Below the pieces are notes generated by a model. That model had not been told where the DNA came from. It saw only the letters and a program-made list of their open reading frames with translations, and made no database searches. Shown here in pieces: positions 1 to 10,429 of a stretch of DNA of 64,000 bases. The translations under genes and the position numbers were made by a program. The number at the start of each line of letters is the position of its first letter. Position 1 is the stretch's first letter. Origin of the DNA: Gnetum montanum (Eukaryota > Streptophyta > Gnetopsida > Gnetales > Gnetaceae). Location: positions 246,318-310,317 of the forward strand of contig MNCI01014738.1 of NCBI GenBank assembly GCA_015680685.1. The letters are read 5' to 3'.

Positions 1-839
1 TTTTGACTCTAGATAAACCCTCATGCCAACATTCCCAATTGCAATGTCATTATCCCTTGATTTTCAAAACATTCAATTCAGCAACATTTTCATTTCTATT
101 CCAACTTCATGGTTAATTAACTGTTGCAGAATTCTTTACAAGAAAGAACATAATCCTCCTTGAACAATTTCAGTTCATTAGGATTCTGTACCTCACCATT
201 TGCAAATAAGTCCACCTGTTCCATGAAATGGTAAAAATGTGCCAACACATGTAATAGAGGTACCCCACAGGATGAATTGTTTTACATCAACCATGGGTTT
301 AACAGTTGATATGAAGAAAATGCCATGTGTGACACAGTGCATATGCATTAGAGTGTGAAATGATTAGTATGGGGAGGATGAAAGGATGTTTGGATGAAGG
401 AATGGATGTGCATAAGTTATAATAGGAATGAGGGAGATGTGCACTCTTGAGTGGCTCAACCAGTCCAATCATGTACATTAGAGCAATGTGATAACTTGTT
501 GCTATGATGAGATGCACCTTTGCACAAACACCTCCAAGGCTTTGTCTAGTAAACACAACTTAGAGAGAACAAGAAAACCGCAAAATAGCAAATGTAAGTG
601 CAAATGCCAAATTAGAAGATGTTGCAAGCATTGGATGCGAAGATTCTGTGAAAGTGTCAAATGTTGTGCTAGTTGCAAGTGCTCAAGAAACTAGTGAAGG
701 TATTAGGGCGATGATGCTGCAAGTTTTCTGAATGCCACACTAATGGCAAGTGCACCAAAAGAATAACCAAAATGATGGGAGGCAATGATGCTATGAGTGC
801 TCCCAGGGCAATGACAAGTGTTTAGATTAAATCAGCTAC
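1..839. other. Unassigned stretch
   Basis: No domain, LTR end or family repeat was recognised in these 839 bases. Short open frames on both strands have no recognisable composition or motif and read like chance frames. The segment lies beyond the 3' side of a minus-strand gag/protease fragment, so it may be unrecognised TE sequence. Confidence 0.4.
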
Positions 840-1275
840 ATGCCAATTTAAAGTCTTGGCAGACTATGAACCCAGTTTAAGATCCTGGTAGATTGTGATG
901 TGCTAGTTTATAGTCCTAGTAGACTGTTGGATGCTAGTTTAATGTTGTAGCAAATAGTGGATGTTGTGCTATTTGAATTTCATGACTCAAGGATGAGCTA
1001 TTCTAGTTTTTAGTCATAGCGAACTGTCTATGCCAATTTATAGTCATAGCGGACCGGTGCTTACCTTGCTTATATAAGGTGCGACATTGCATGTATAGTC
1101 ATGTTGTGCACCTATGATATCCTACAAAAATTCAGCTAAAAAGAAAGCAAAATCAAGCAACAACTGCTATAAAAAAAGTTAAAATGGATGAATGAAAGGA
1201 AAGCAATGCAAAATAGTGATAGTTTTAGACCATTTCAGGTCATAGGCTAGTTTAAGGCCTTTTTGGGCCATGTGT
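840..1275. repeat. Dyad-repeat tracts at the left edge
   Basis: Two tracts of the family's short repeat occur here. Units at about 840-1060 read like TAGTTTAAGGTC followed by GCAGAC. Units at about 1215-1275 are of the GTTTTAGACCATTTCAGGTC type. A TATA-like string (TTATATAAGG) lies at about 1070-1080 between them. In element B the two tract types flank the antisense gene, whereas here only about 150 bases separate them. Either the gene body was lost, or the left tract is the one normally found after integrase. The sequence does not decide between these. Confidence 0.6.
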
Positions 1276-1557
1276 TTTTGTAGTTTATGCTTTTTAAATG
1301 CAATGTGTAAACTAAGTTGACGAATGTATAAAAAAACATAAATGTGTGATCTAAGTGAGCAAGCAAAGTGTAAATGCATAGGCTAGTGCAATGTAAACAA
1401 AAATAAAATATGCATGGCAAGTGGAGGCAAAGGGTAGGTAGGCACCCACATTTTTGGCCAAGGGAAAGTCTTGGTCATGTAGTTTCTTCCTAAATATGCA
1501 TGAATTAGGGAGTGTGCAAAGCTTAGGATCCTCTTGGAAGCTATCGACTTCAACCAC

Positions 1558-3022
1558 TCATTCGGTTGTGTTAGCCTTAGGCGCTGCATTGGTTGTTATA
1601 GGTGTATAACCAAGAAACTCTTCTTCTAAAACTTGTGCCATGTCTATATTGTGGATAGTTGAAGAGGAAGCATTATCACCATGGATGATAACTTGACCTC
1701 CTTCATATGGAAGATGGATTTCTTGGTGGATGGGAAAGGAGATGGCCCTTAGTTGGGCTAGCCAAGGCCTACCTAGAATCATGTTGAAACCTAGCATCTC
1801 CTCTATGACAATGAAATCTATACTAGTGGGAAATTATTGTCCTGTCACAAAGGCCAAGTTGATTGTACCCATAACTGTGACATGTGATCCATTGAAGGAT
1901 ATTAGACACGTAGTTTTGGTTGGCTTGATTTCATCTACTAGGCCTCGCTTTTCGATGACGGAGTACAAGAATACGTTTGTTGCTGCACCATCATCTACGT
2001 GCACTCTGCAAATGGTACATTGAGCAAACATAAATGCTAATGGATAGTGGAGCTGTAGTGACCTCCCCTTGTTTGGGGTTGAATTTTACTACATTATTGT
2101 GGAACACTCGAGATGTTGAACTTGATTCTTGCTGTGTAGGGGATAACATTGTTGCATGGATGGATGCCTCATCTACAGGGATGTCCTCCATAATAGGAAT
2201 GGAGGCCAACATTTGGGCCAAGACTTGGTGGTGAATAGATGAGGTCATTACTAGGTCATACAAGCTCAATTTTGTGTTATTTTTTTTGAGCATTTGTTTC
2301 ACCTAGGTTAGTGTAGCTACAAAGTCCCTGTCATTGCCTGTTGTGTTGGCCTTGACTTCCTCCATGTGGTTTGAGAGACATGTCTCTTGTGAAGGGGACT
2401 TAGGCTTGGTTTTCTTGGCCTGTGTCGAGGTAGAGGCCCCAGTGTTCAGTTGTTGTCTACTGGTTGTGGCTTTTTCTTCAGCCATGGGGGTTGCAAGGTG
2501 CTCATTTGTCCTCTTGCATTGCCATTTAGTGGGCCTACCCAAGTTGCTAGTGGGGTCAACCCTTGAAGGAGGAGGGATCGAGATGTTGCCCACTATTGGG
2601 CTTTGGGTAGGTGTGGGGCCATCACGTTGTGGCACTCTTATGAAAAATGGTGATTTAGGAGGAGTTGTTGCATCATGCCAGTTTAACGTCTTAGCGAATA
2701 GTTGCTGTGGAACTTTGATCACAAAAGGTGTTGTAGGTGCTCGAGGTGGCACTTTGATAACAAAGGGAGGCCTCTTACTTGTGGAGGCAAAGGGGAACTT
2801 TGCCTTGCTGCGAGGCACATGGATCACAAATGATTGTTGCATAGGTTTGGGCTTGCCACCTATGCTAATGGAATTTATGACATAGGAGGCATCATCTATG
2901 GTAGACTGACTCACTGTGTTGATCACCAATTGGACACCTTCTATCATTCTTTGTAGGTCATCCTGAAAAGCATGATAGTTGTCTGTACTATGACTAGCCA
3001 ATTGGAATTTATTTCGTTCCAC
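1558..3022 (-). pseudogene. Ty3/gypsy gag C-terminus and aspartic protease fragment
   Basis: This is the C-terminal part of Gag followed by protease, read on the minus strand and broken by frame changes. The first open stretch (3022-2303, 239 codons) starts beside a worn zinc-knuckle region, continues with FQDDLQRMIEG, and then has a proline-rich linker. That linker carries repeated PFVIKVP-type motifs. A helical stretch KLSLYDLVMTSS follows at about 2300-1991. The protease active-site loop is HVDDGAATNVF near 1998-1970. The DDG form is shared with element H and looks normal for the family. The flap-side motif NMILGRPWL lies near 1785-1755. The 5' end abuts a truncated RNase H of another copy at about 3020, so the fragment is out of its normal order (protease should precede RT). 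Confidence 0.8.
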
Positions 3023-3024
3023 CA

Positions 3025-4620
3025 GGCTATCCTACTACTTTCATATAGATTTTTTGTGATAGCTCAGAGTATGTTGCTTTTGTAAATAATGTTAATTTTT
3101 CTATGAAATAGATAGTGTCTCCACTTCTTCAATGCAAACACTAAGGCAAGGTAGTTTCTCTCCACCTCATTGTATTTTGCTTCATACACTATCAATGCAT
3201 GACTTCGGTAGTACACTCGTATCTCAAAATCGTTATCCTGTTTCTAACATAACAGTGCCACGATAGATGTGTCCGAGGTGGCAAGGTAGATGAAGAAAGG
3301 CTTATCCAACTGTGGTGGGTAAATAGTTGGGAGGTGCAAAAGGTCTTTCTTCATATCATCAAAAGTTTGTTGGCACTATGGTGTCCATTCAAAGTTAACC
3401 CCTTTCTTTAGTAGATGTTGCATGGGGTGTAACTTATCAGTCAATTTTTCTATAAACCTTTTGATGAACTATACTCTACCTTGTAACCCATGCAATTCTT
3501 GAAAATTTCTAGGTGGTGCCAGGTTAACAATGGCCTTGACTTTGTCAAAGTCCACTCGTATTCTAGCCTCTGATACTACAAATCCTAACATGTGTTCGGT
3601 TCTCACCCTGAAGACACACTTTTTAGGATTGAGGCATAAATTGTGCATCTGGAAACATTTGAGGACTACACCTAGATCCTTGGGATGATCAGCGGCTTTC
3701 TTAGATTTCACCGCTATGTCATCCACATAGTCATTCAACATTTCTAAGATGTAGTCACTAAAGATGTAAGTCATGGCTCATAGGTAGGTTGCCCCGACAT
3801 TCTTAAGCCCAAAAGGCATCATAGTGTAACAAAAGGTACCCCATGGGATCATGAAGGTTGTTGTTAACTGATGATCTAGGTTAATGCAAATTTGGTTGTA
3901 GCTAGAGAAACCATCCATGAAGGATAATAGAGCATGACTAGCCATAGTGTCAATGAGTTGATCAATACTTGGAAGTGGGAAATCATCTTTGATTGTTGCC
4001 TTATTCAGATCCCGAAAGTCTATACATATTCTTATTCCTCCTATTTTCTTAGGAGCTACAATGATGTTAGACACCCATTCTGAGTAATCAACTACTCAAA
4101 TGAAACCAACCTAGTATAGCTTGGTGATTTCATCCTGTACGGCCAGTGCAATCTCTAGTTTAACCTTATGATCCTTCTTCTTAACTGCTTTCATGCGTGG
4201 GTCTAAGACAATGTTGTGTTGTATTAGCCTTGAATCTAAACCTGGCATGTCACTATATGACGACGCAAAAACTTCAATGTTGTCTTGTAGAATTTTGACT
4301 ACATCCTTGTGCGTCTACGAATATAGGAGGGAACTAAGTTTCAACATTTTTATTTCCCCCTGGATGTGGTCATAAACGTTTCGATGAGAGGGTCCTTAGT
4401 TACATCCCCGACCTCTAAATCTAGGGCTTGAACCATATGCTCAGGCCAATCTAGGGATGCTTCTAAGGATGCTATGATGCTAATTGCGGGTGATTTCTAG
4501 TCTATTAGATCTAGGTTCAGTTGTCTTGCGAGTTTGCCATGTGGACCTGCTAAAGATAAACGTGAAGAGAGATCATGATGAATTTCCATCCTCGCTCAAC
4601 CTACCAAAATAAGATGAAAG
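3025..4620 (-). pseudogene. Reverse transcriptase plus start of RNase H, Ty3/gypsy (Tat), element 1
   Basis: RT of an LTR retrotransposon on the minus strand. Visible in order: a worn N-terminal region with EASLDWPEHMVQALDLEVGDVT (about 4470-4400), the IRICIDFRDLNKA block (about 4030), FMDGFSSYNQI, MPFGLKN, and the catalytic YVDD at 3718-3729. The two main open parts (4074-3778 and 3774-3469) are split by one in-frame TGA at 3775-3777. Element B has an arginine CGA at that codon, so the stop is explained by one C-to-T change. RNase H continues to about 3030 in several frames and then stops where gag/protease of another copy begins. The upstream (higher-coordinate) neighbours are a dyad-repeat tract and the antisense gene, the same order as in element B. 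Confidence 0.88.
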
Positions 4621-4729
4621 TCTAGTCAAGAGGTACCTGTTCGTAGTAACTATGCATAGTGAAAATTTGCAAAGTAGTAATGAAATGCGAGTAATAGAGA
4701 TAAATGGAACATATGGTAGAAAGCTTAAT

Positions 4730-5130
4730 ATTTTCCAGTTTAATGTCATGGTGGACCGCCTAGAAGTAAAAATGCAAAACTGCTAATGTAAGAATGTAAA
4801 ATTGCTAATGTAAAAAATGCAAAAGCTACTAGTTTAACATCATTGCAGACTGCCAACAGGTAAGGTATTAGTTTAAGGTCATTGCAGACCACCTAGATGT
4901 AGAAATGTAAAACTACTAGTATAAAGAACGGAAAGCCGCTAATGTAAAAAGGTGCAAAACTGTTGATGTAAAAATGTGAAACTGCTAGTTTAATGTCATT
5001 GCGAACTTCCAACAAGTAAAAAAGTTGAAACTGCTAGTTTAAGGTCTTTTCAAACCACTAATTAGATTGAAAATATGCATTAGGATTACTAGTTTAAGGT
5101 CTTTTTAGACTGCTAACAGGATATTTTTAT
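4730..5130 (+). repeat. Dyad-repeat tract between RT and antisense gene (copy 1)
   Basis: About six diverged units of a roughly 22-bp motif, of the form TAGTTTAAGGTC-N5/6-GACC, are spaced 30-60 bases apart. Most contain an inverted repeat (GGTC with GACC, or GTC with GAC). The matching tract in element B is at 20,090-20,590. Confidence 0.75.
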
Positions 5131-5239
5131 GAAGGCAAACGACTAGTTTGAAGTGTGTTAAGGCTCTTCTCTCAGGCCCAGCTGTCTTAATATGAACAAA
5201 GCTACCATGTCAAGGAAGGCATGCTATGCTGCATGACAT

Positions 5240-5436
5240 ACTTTGCATTAAACAAGGAGAGAGAATGACAAGTTTCCTTTTCACCATTGTGGCTATAAAT
5301 AGGGATTAACCCCTGGTAAACTCATCATTTTCACTATAACAGTGCAAAACCAACATTCAGAGCACAGAGCCATTGTGATGATAAAGATCAAGGCGATTTC
5401 AGCATAGCAACAAGGAAAGAGTTGCCAAGTAAAATG
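5240..5436 (+). promoter_or_regulatory. Probable promoter and 5' UTR of antisense gene, copy 1
   Basis: A TATA box (CTATAAATAG) lies at 5293-5302, about 140 bases before the ATG at 5437. Upstream is a GA-rich block at about 5247-5283 (GCATTAA, then AGGAGAGAGA, then AAGTTTCC). The same blocks in the same order precede copy 2 (20,705-20,767). Conservation in two copies of the same element type supports a real promoter on this strand. Confidence 0.65.
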
Positions 5437-6983
5437 ATGGCTCCTAGGAAAGAACGCAAACAACCAGCACTCGCCAAGGTTGATGAAATGAAGGAAACAC
5501 TAGGATGCATGAGGCAGGCACATGTCGCAGTGCAAGAGGAAACACCGTTGACCTAGTAGGCTGCTATGCTTCCTCTGTTTTCTCATGCCTCTACTATTAT
5601 TTTTGTTTTTATTGTTTTTGTCTCTATAATTTTGTATGGGTACCTATTTTTTTCTATCATCGTGTTGTCATTGTTTTGGCCCTTACACCACCACTGTTGC
5701 CATTTCGACCATGGCTGGTATACAAACGCTATGCTAAGGTTGCATGCAAGGTTGCATAGACCACCATCACTACAGCTATCATTATTATAGAGGCTTGGAT
5801 GATTTGAGCCACTTGGCATGTAGATAGTATAGCGTGGGATCCTTAGGAGGGTTTGGCCATGTGTGTGATGTGACCATGTGACACGTGTTTTGTCAGGGCA
5901 TAATGTCAATCGCTTTGTTAGGGCTAATCTCTTTGTTGCTATGCTAAGCTAAATTTTTCTATGCTATTACCTTCTTGTTTTCTTGCTATGCTATGTGCAT
6001 GAAGAGAATTGTGCTACGCAATTTGCTAAAATTCTAGTTTTTCTATGCTACATGTGCATTCCACTCAGACATAGTGTTAACATTTGCTATTTTATTGTGT
6101 AGGGTGGCGCTAAGGCCAATCCTGATCATCCTCAAAATCGTGGGAGTCATGTGCTACGTGAGAGAAGCAGTGGCCAATATTCCTCTACCCCATACGCGTG
6201 TGGGGTAGTAGGCAGTCTGGTTCTGGGATGGAGCATAGGAGTTTCTATAATTTCTCCTCCAATGCTTAAGTGTGATCGTTTGGTCACACCTAGTGGAGGA
6301 GGTAGTGGTCGCCATAACAAAAACCCTATTGCCTTGGGAAAATTGGGATATTTTGAGGTTTTTAATAGATGGAGATATTAGCAATAGGCAGGGAGAAGGG
6401 TCTAGTTAGTGTCCAAAAAATGTGAGGTGTTTGGCTTGGATCTTGGAGATGCCTGTGTATAATTGCTACCACCTCTACAACACTTTGTTTATTGCATGTC
6501 AAATGGGAACGTGCTTCCAAAATCCAATAGGAACTATTTACAGTGTTGGCGGGTGAGTTTTATAGCCATGTTCTACTACAGTATGCAATGTTTGCTATGC
6601 TAGCCAAGTGTTAACAATATTTTTGTTACTAGATTTTTTTTTTAATGAGGAAGGGCTTCACGATGATACAGATGTGTTGTCCTTAGCACAAATGGCACTG
6701 CGGGAGTTTTCTTCGGCTAAGAATATGCATGAAGGTGTGATAGGCCAATGCGGGGGTGAGTACAAAACCTTCCCAACCTGGTATTCCAAACCCTACAATA
6801 GATGTAAGGAGTCTAGTTGGTTGGATGAGGGATGAGCACCCTTTAAACTGATCACCATTTAAGATGTCTTGGTTAATCTTATGCCATTCTCATCACCATT
6901 TAAACTTGGTAAGCTAAATAGTAAGTTATTGCATGTTCAAGTGCCATTCTATTTTTTTCTACTATCAGTGCTTTGCCTAACTT

Positions 6984-6984
<1 letters not shown>

Positions 6985-7020
<36 letters not shown>

Positions 7021-7022
7021 CN
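6985..7022. repeat. Poly-T run ending at an assembly N
   Basis: Thirty-six T residues (6985-7020) are followed by C and a single N at 7022, inside the third intron of aORF copy 1. The run length is probably unreliable and an unknown amount may be missing. Copy 2 has only a short T-run at the corresponding place (about 22,399-22,407). Confidence 0.9.
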
Positions 7023-8154
7023 TTTGTGCTAACTGATTTGTACAAACTACTATAGGGACGAAGAAGTCCCAAGACATGACAGTGATAACCTCTAGAAACC
7101 AGGAGGCCAACATCTACCTCAAGTATGGGAAGGTAGATGAGAGCCAACGTTGGATATGCAACACAACCTTAGAATCCCTGCTCAAGTAGCTTTGAGATGC
7201 TAGGCTCATAGACTTGTTCTTGGTCACAAACCTAAGTGTCCTTGCCACTGAGATGCTTGCCCTAGCTAACTCCTTTTTTGACAAGGTGGACCACTTCCAC
7301 ACATGTGTACACGGTGTGTGGGTGGTCCTTGAAATCAATGACTAGATATTCGCAAATATTTTTGGTGTCCCTACTGATGGTCTCCTCATAGGGTCAAAGA
7401 CCAAGAAAGAGGTGAACCATCAGAAGGAGGACATTGAGGAGTGGATAGGGGTTGTGAAAGAGCAAAAGGGGATACCCATAGATAAGGTTAGGCTGAGACT
7501 CGCGAAAGAGGTTTATCCTATCTTCTGTACTAATGCTTTTCCCATCTACTTTCCCAAGGAAAGATCCTTGGGATTGAGTAGGCTTGGGTGATGCGGGAGG
7601 TCATGGAAGAGGGGGCTTGCTACAACTGGGTGAGGTATCTATGTAAGGGCCTATAGATTGAAATCATCATGCTTCACAATAAGTACGAGTTTCACTTCAA
7701 TTTTCCCTATGCCTTTTACATAGCCTACCTCCGACATTTTGCAGAGTTTTTGGTAGTCCATGAGAATGGAGCCTAGGTTATGCAAAATCACATTCATATT
7801 TTCAAACCATGTATTTGGCAAATCCTCCAGACCACCCAAGCCCAAGATCCCCCAGATGCTATTGGGGAGTCGTTCTCTATGACGACTAAGGATCGAGTGC
7901 CCTGCAACTTTCATGGCTAAGACAGTGTAGGAGAGGCACCCCCTACTATTTCTGGTAGCATATCGTAGGGGAAACATCTCATTACAAAGATAGTGGCCAC
8001 CAAAATTTGGTGAAAGAGGCCTCAATTAGTTGAGAAGACCCTCCATAGAGAAGAAGAAGAGGGGCGAACACTGTGGTTTAAGCTATGAAGGACACAACCC
8101 TCCATTGGTAAATGTTTTGGCTTATGTCTACTTCCTTGCCTATTTTGTTAATCC

Positions 8155-8195
8155 CTGCTATGCTATGCTATGCTAACCAGTGTAGCATAGCGTAG
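8155..8195. repeat. GCTATGCTA / TAGCATAGC palindrome in aORF intron
   Basis: This inverted-repeat cluster of the GCTATGCTA...TAGCATAGCG type lies in the intron before the acidic exon. A matching cluster lies in the same intron of copy 2 (23,555-23,605). The same palindrome family fills the LTRs. Confidence 0.7.
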
Positions 8196-10047
8196 TACCT
8201 ACTTTAAGCTAACTTGCTTTAAGCTAATGGGAATATGTTTTTTCTACCAGAGGAAGAAGAGAAAGAAGAAGAAGGTGATGAAGAGGTGTCGGCTCCCAAG
8301 AAAGGGGTGTCAAACAAAGACATGAAGGCGTCAGTCTCAAAGGAAAGGGCCCTAGTCAAGAGGGAAGGAGCTCCTATCACTAAGGAAGGGGCTCTTTTCA
8401 TGAAGAAAAATCCTCCTAATAAGAAGGAGGACATTTTTGGAGAGGAAGAGGAGTCTCCTATAGATGAGGAGGATGTTGGTGCCTTGAAAGGAAAGGTGAC
8501 AGCAAATAAAGAAGAAGTCTGCATCAACCTGGGAGGGACTTCAGCATCGAGGGAATGGATGAATGCTAAGGATGTTGCCATAGTTGTGAGTCAGAAAGGA
8601 TGGGAACTACAATTAGATGCTGGTGAGTTTGACAATATATTCGATGATGTGTCGATGGGCGATCCCCCCGTTATCACCCCTGAGGGTTTACTGGGTAGGA
8701 GCCCTCACACCGTCATTCGCTTTACTCACATATTTATTACAGTTCACCTTGGTCATTATTGATGCATTTGGTTGCATGATAGACACCATTGTTAATGTTG
8801 CAAGACCCCCTCTCATTCACATGGAACCATGGACCGAGACCCTCGATAAGCTCACGTTCATGCAAGGGATCATTGACGACATGATCGGTCATCTCAGACA
8901 AGTCAATCCTAAAGTGGGTAGGTAAAGTAGCTACACTAGGTTCTTTGTGTTGCTACACTAGAGTTCTTGAGTTTTGCTAACCTTGCTATGCTAATGTGAC
9001 TGATGCGTTTCTTGTATGGTTACAACCTCTCAACTCAAACAGGACCCGACACGGGCATTGAAGGTTGGTGCCATGCCTACATTCCTACCCGAAGTGGCTG
9101 AGGTGCCTCGTCACATATACGATGAGGCTAGCAAATGCACTTTGCACTTGGCATGCTCCTTGTGGGATTGTAGGGGCATTAATGAGGACCTATGGAAGCA
9201 AGTCCAAAAGGCTGAGAAAGAGAAGGCTAAACTAAGCACCAAAGTGGGAGACCTCAAATCGAGGAATGAATTCCTCATGGCCTATGATACTAATGATGGA
9301 AGTTGGTGCACGGATGTCACAGATTATGCTAGATATTGGATAGTCATGCAGTGCAACAATGAAGCCACTCAGGAAATAATAGAACAGCAGATGCAAATGG
9401 ACTTGTTGGCCCAGAAGAACCAAGATTGGAAAGACTACAGCACTAGAGTTTACAAGTGGGGGCAGTCCCAGAAAAACCATAAGCACATGTATAAACTAGA
9501 ATGTGCCACCCACCACAAACTATACAGAGATGCTTCTATGAAGGTGTTTACTTATAAAGCATTCTTAAATGACATTGGCACTTTTAGGGCCTATAATAAT
9601 TTCATGGATTAGGTAAAGATCATTGAAAATATTGAACAGGAAATGGATCTTCCCACAGGTGAGACCGCTACCGCCTCCTTCTCTCCGAGACTGCCGAGAT
9701 GGATGGTCGTCGAAAAGGAGAAAGCTACTACGGACGTTGAAACAAGTGATAGGAATTGGAAAAGTATCACATAGGAGGAGGTTTGGCACTGCCTCAGCCT
9801 CGATTTGGATCACATACCCTTCGAAACAGATGCAGGGCCGTCTCAGGTTAGTCACTTTTTTCTATAGAAAAGGCTTATGCTAGCTTTCATATGTTGCTCT
9901 AGCTAACTACTTCACTCTTAAAATCCAGGTTCTAGATGAAGATGTAGAGCCCATAGAGGGAGGGAATGAGGAGGCAGGAGAGGAAAATGTAGAGGAAGGT
10001 GATGCAGAAGGAAACGGTGCAGACGAAGATGATGTGGATGAAGATAA

Positions 10048-10063
10048 CCCATGACAGCATGGG
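10048..10063 (+). other. Hairpin over the aORF stop codon, copy 1
   Basis: A perfect 6-bp inverted repeat CCCATG-ACAG-CATGGG spans the TGA stop (10052-10054) and is followed by a T-run. Copy 2 has the same stem with a changed loop (AAAA). Confidence 0.65.
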
Positions 10064-10199
10064 ATTTTTTGAAATTTTGAATTTTTTGTAAAACTTTTGC
10101 AAACATTGCTTAATGAAAATACTTTTGATGAAGAAAGAAAATTTTGAAAGAAAATTGGTTTTATGCTATGTTATGTTGCTTGCTTTTTGATGCTTTGGT

Positions 10200-10400
10200 T
10201 TTAGGCCATTTCGAGCCATTGCTAGTTTTAGGCCATTTTAGGCTCCTACTAGTTTTAGGTCGTTTCGAGCCATCACTAGTTTTAGGCCATTTCAGGCCAT
10301 CAGATAGTTTTAGGCCATTTCAGGGCATTGGATAGTGGTGTAGTTTTAGGCCATTTCGGGCCGTAGTGTGGTAGCGTAGTTTTTGGCCATTTCGAGCCAT
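10200..10400 (+). repeat. Dyad-repeat tract after the antisense gene (copy 1)
   Basis: About seven units of TAGTTTTAGGCCATTTCGGGCC type lie here. In this downstream tract the arms read GGCC/GGCC instead of the GGTC/GACC of the upstream tract, so the pairing is kept while the bases differ. The matching tract in element B is at 25,490-25,760. Confidence 0.8.
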
Positions 10401-10429
10401 GTCGTGGTAAAGAAGTGATACGCTAACGA

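Larger units (their letters stand above)
5437..10054 (+). pseudogene. Antisense multi-exon gene of the Tat element (aORF), copy 1
   Basis: A gene of unknown product, antisense to the retrotransposon's gag-pol. Comparison with copy 2 gives about eight exons: 5437-5555, 6103-6552, 6633-6908, 7056-8107, 8251 to about 8622 or beyond, about 8758-8917, about 9018-9846 and 9929-10054. Introns begin GT and end AG in most cases, for example GCGG/GTGAGT at 6553, ATTG/GTAAAT at 8108 and CTCAG/GTTAGT at 9847. Exon 4 carries the block best conserved across copies (HGVWVVLEIND, then IFGVPTDG, about 7300-7390). Exon 5 is very acidic and lysine-rich. Exon 7 (198 open codons) looks helical or coiled-coil. The last exon is a short acidic tail. 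Exons 2-4 and 7 contain stops or frameshifts, so the copy is dead. A loose resemblance of exon 4 to plant mobile or transposon-associated domains is only a guess. A gene of about 1,100 residues is inferred. Confidence 0.7.

Noticed and set aside
2334-2885. A 183-codon plus-strand open frame
   Set aside because: It is the complement of the proline- and valine-rich gag linker on minus. The minus frame carries the family motifs.
7300-7400. Firm assignment of aORF exon 4 to a plant mobile domain family
   Set aside because: The GVWV...IFGVPTDG pattern is only loosely similar by eye. Without a profile search the assignment would be a guess.
8219-8581. A serine-rich minus-strand frame with a signal-peptide-like look
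   Set aside because: It is the complement of the acidic, lysine-rich exon 5 of aORF copy 1.
10048-10063. Bacterial-type intrinsic terminator
   Set aside because: Stem plus T-run looks like one, but the locus is a plant retrotransposon with introns. It is reported only as a conserved hairpin.
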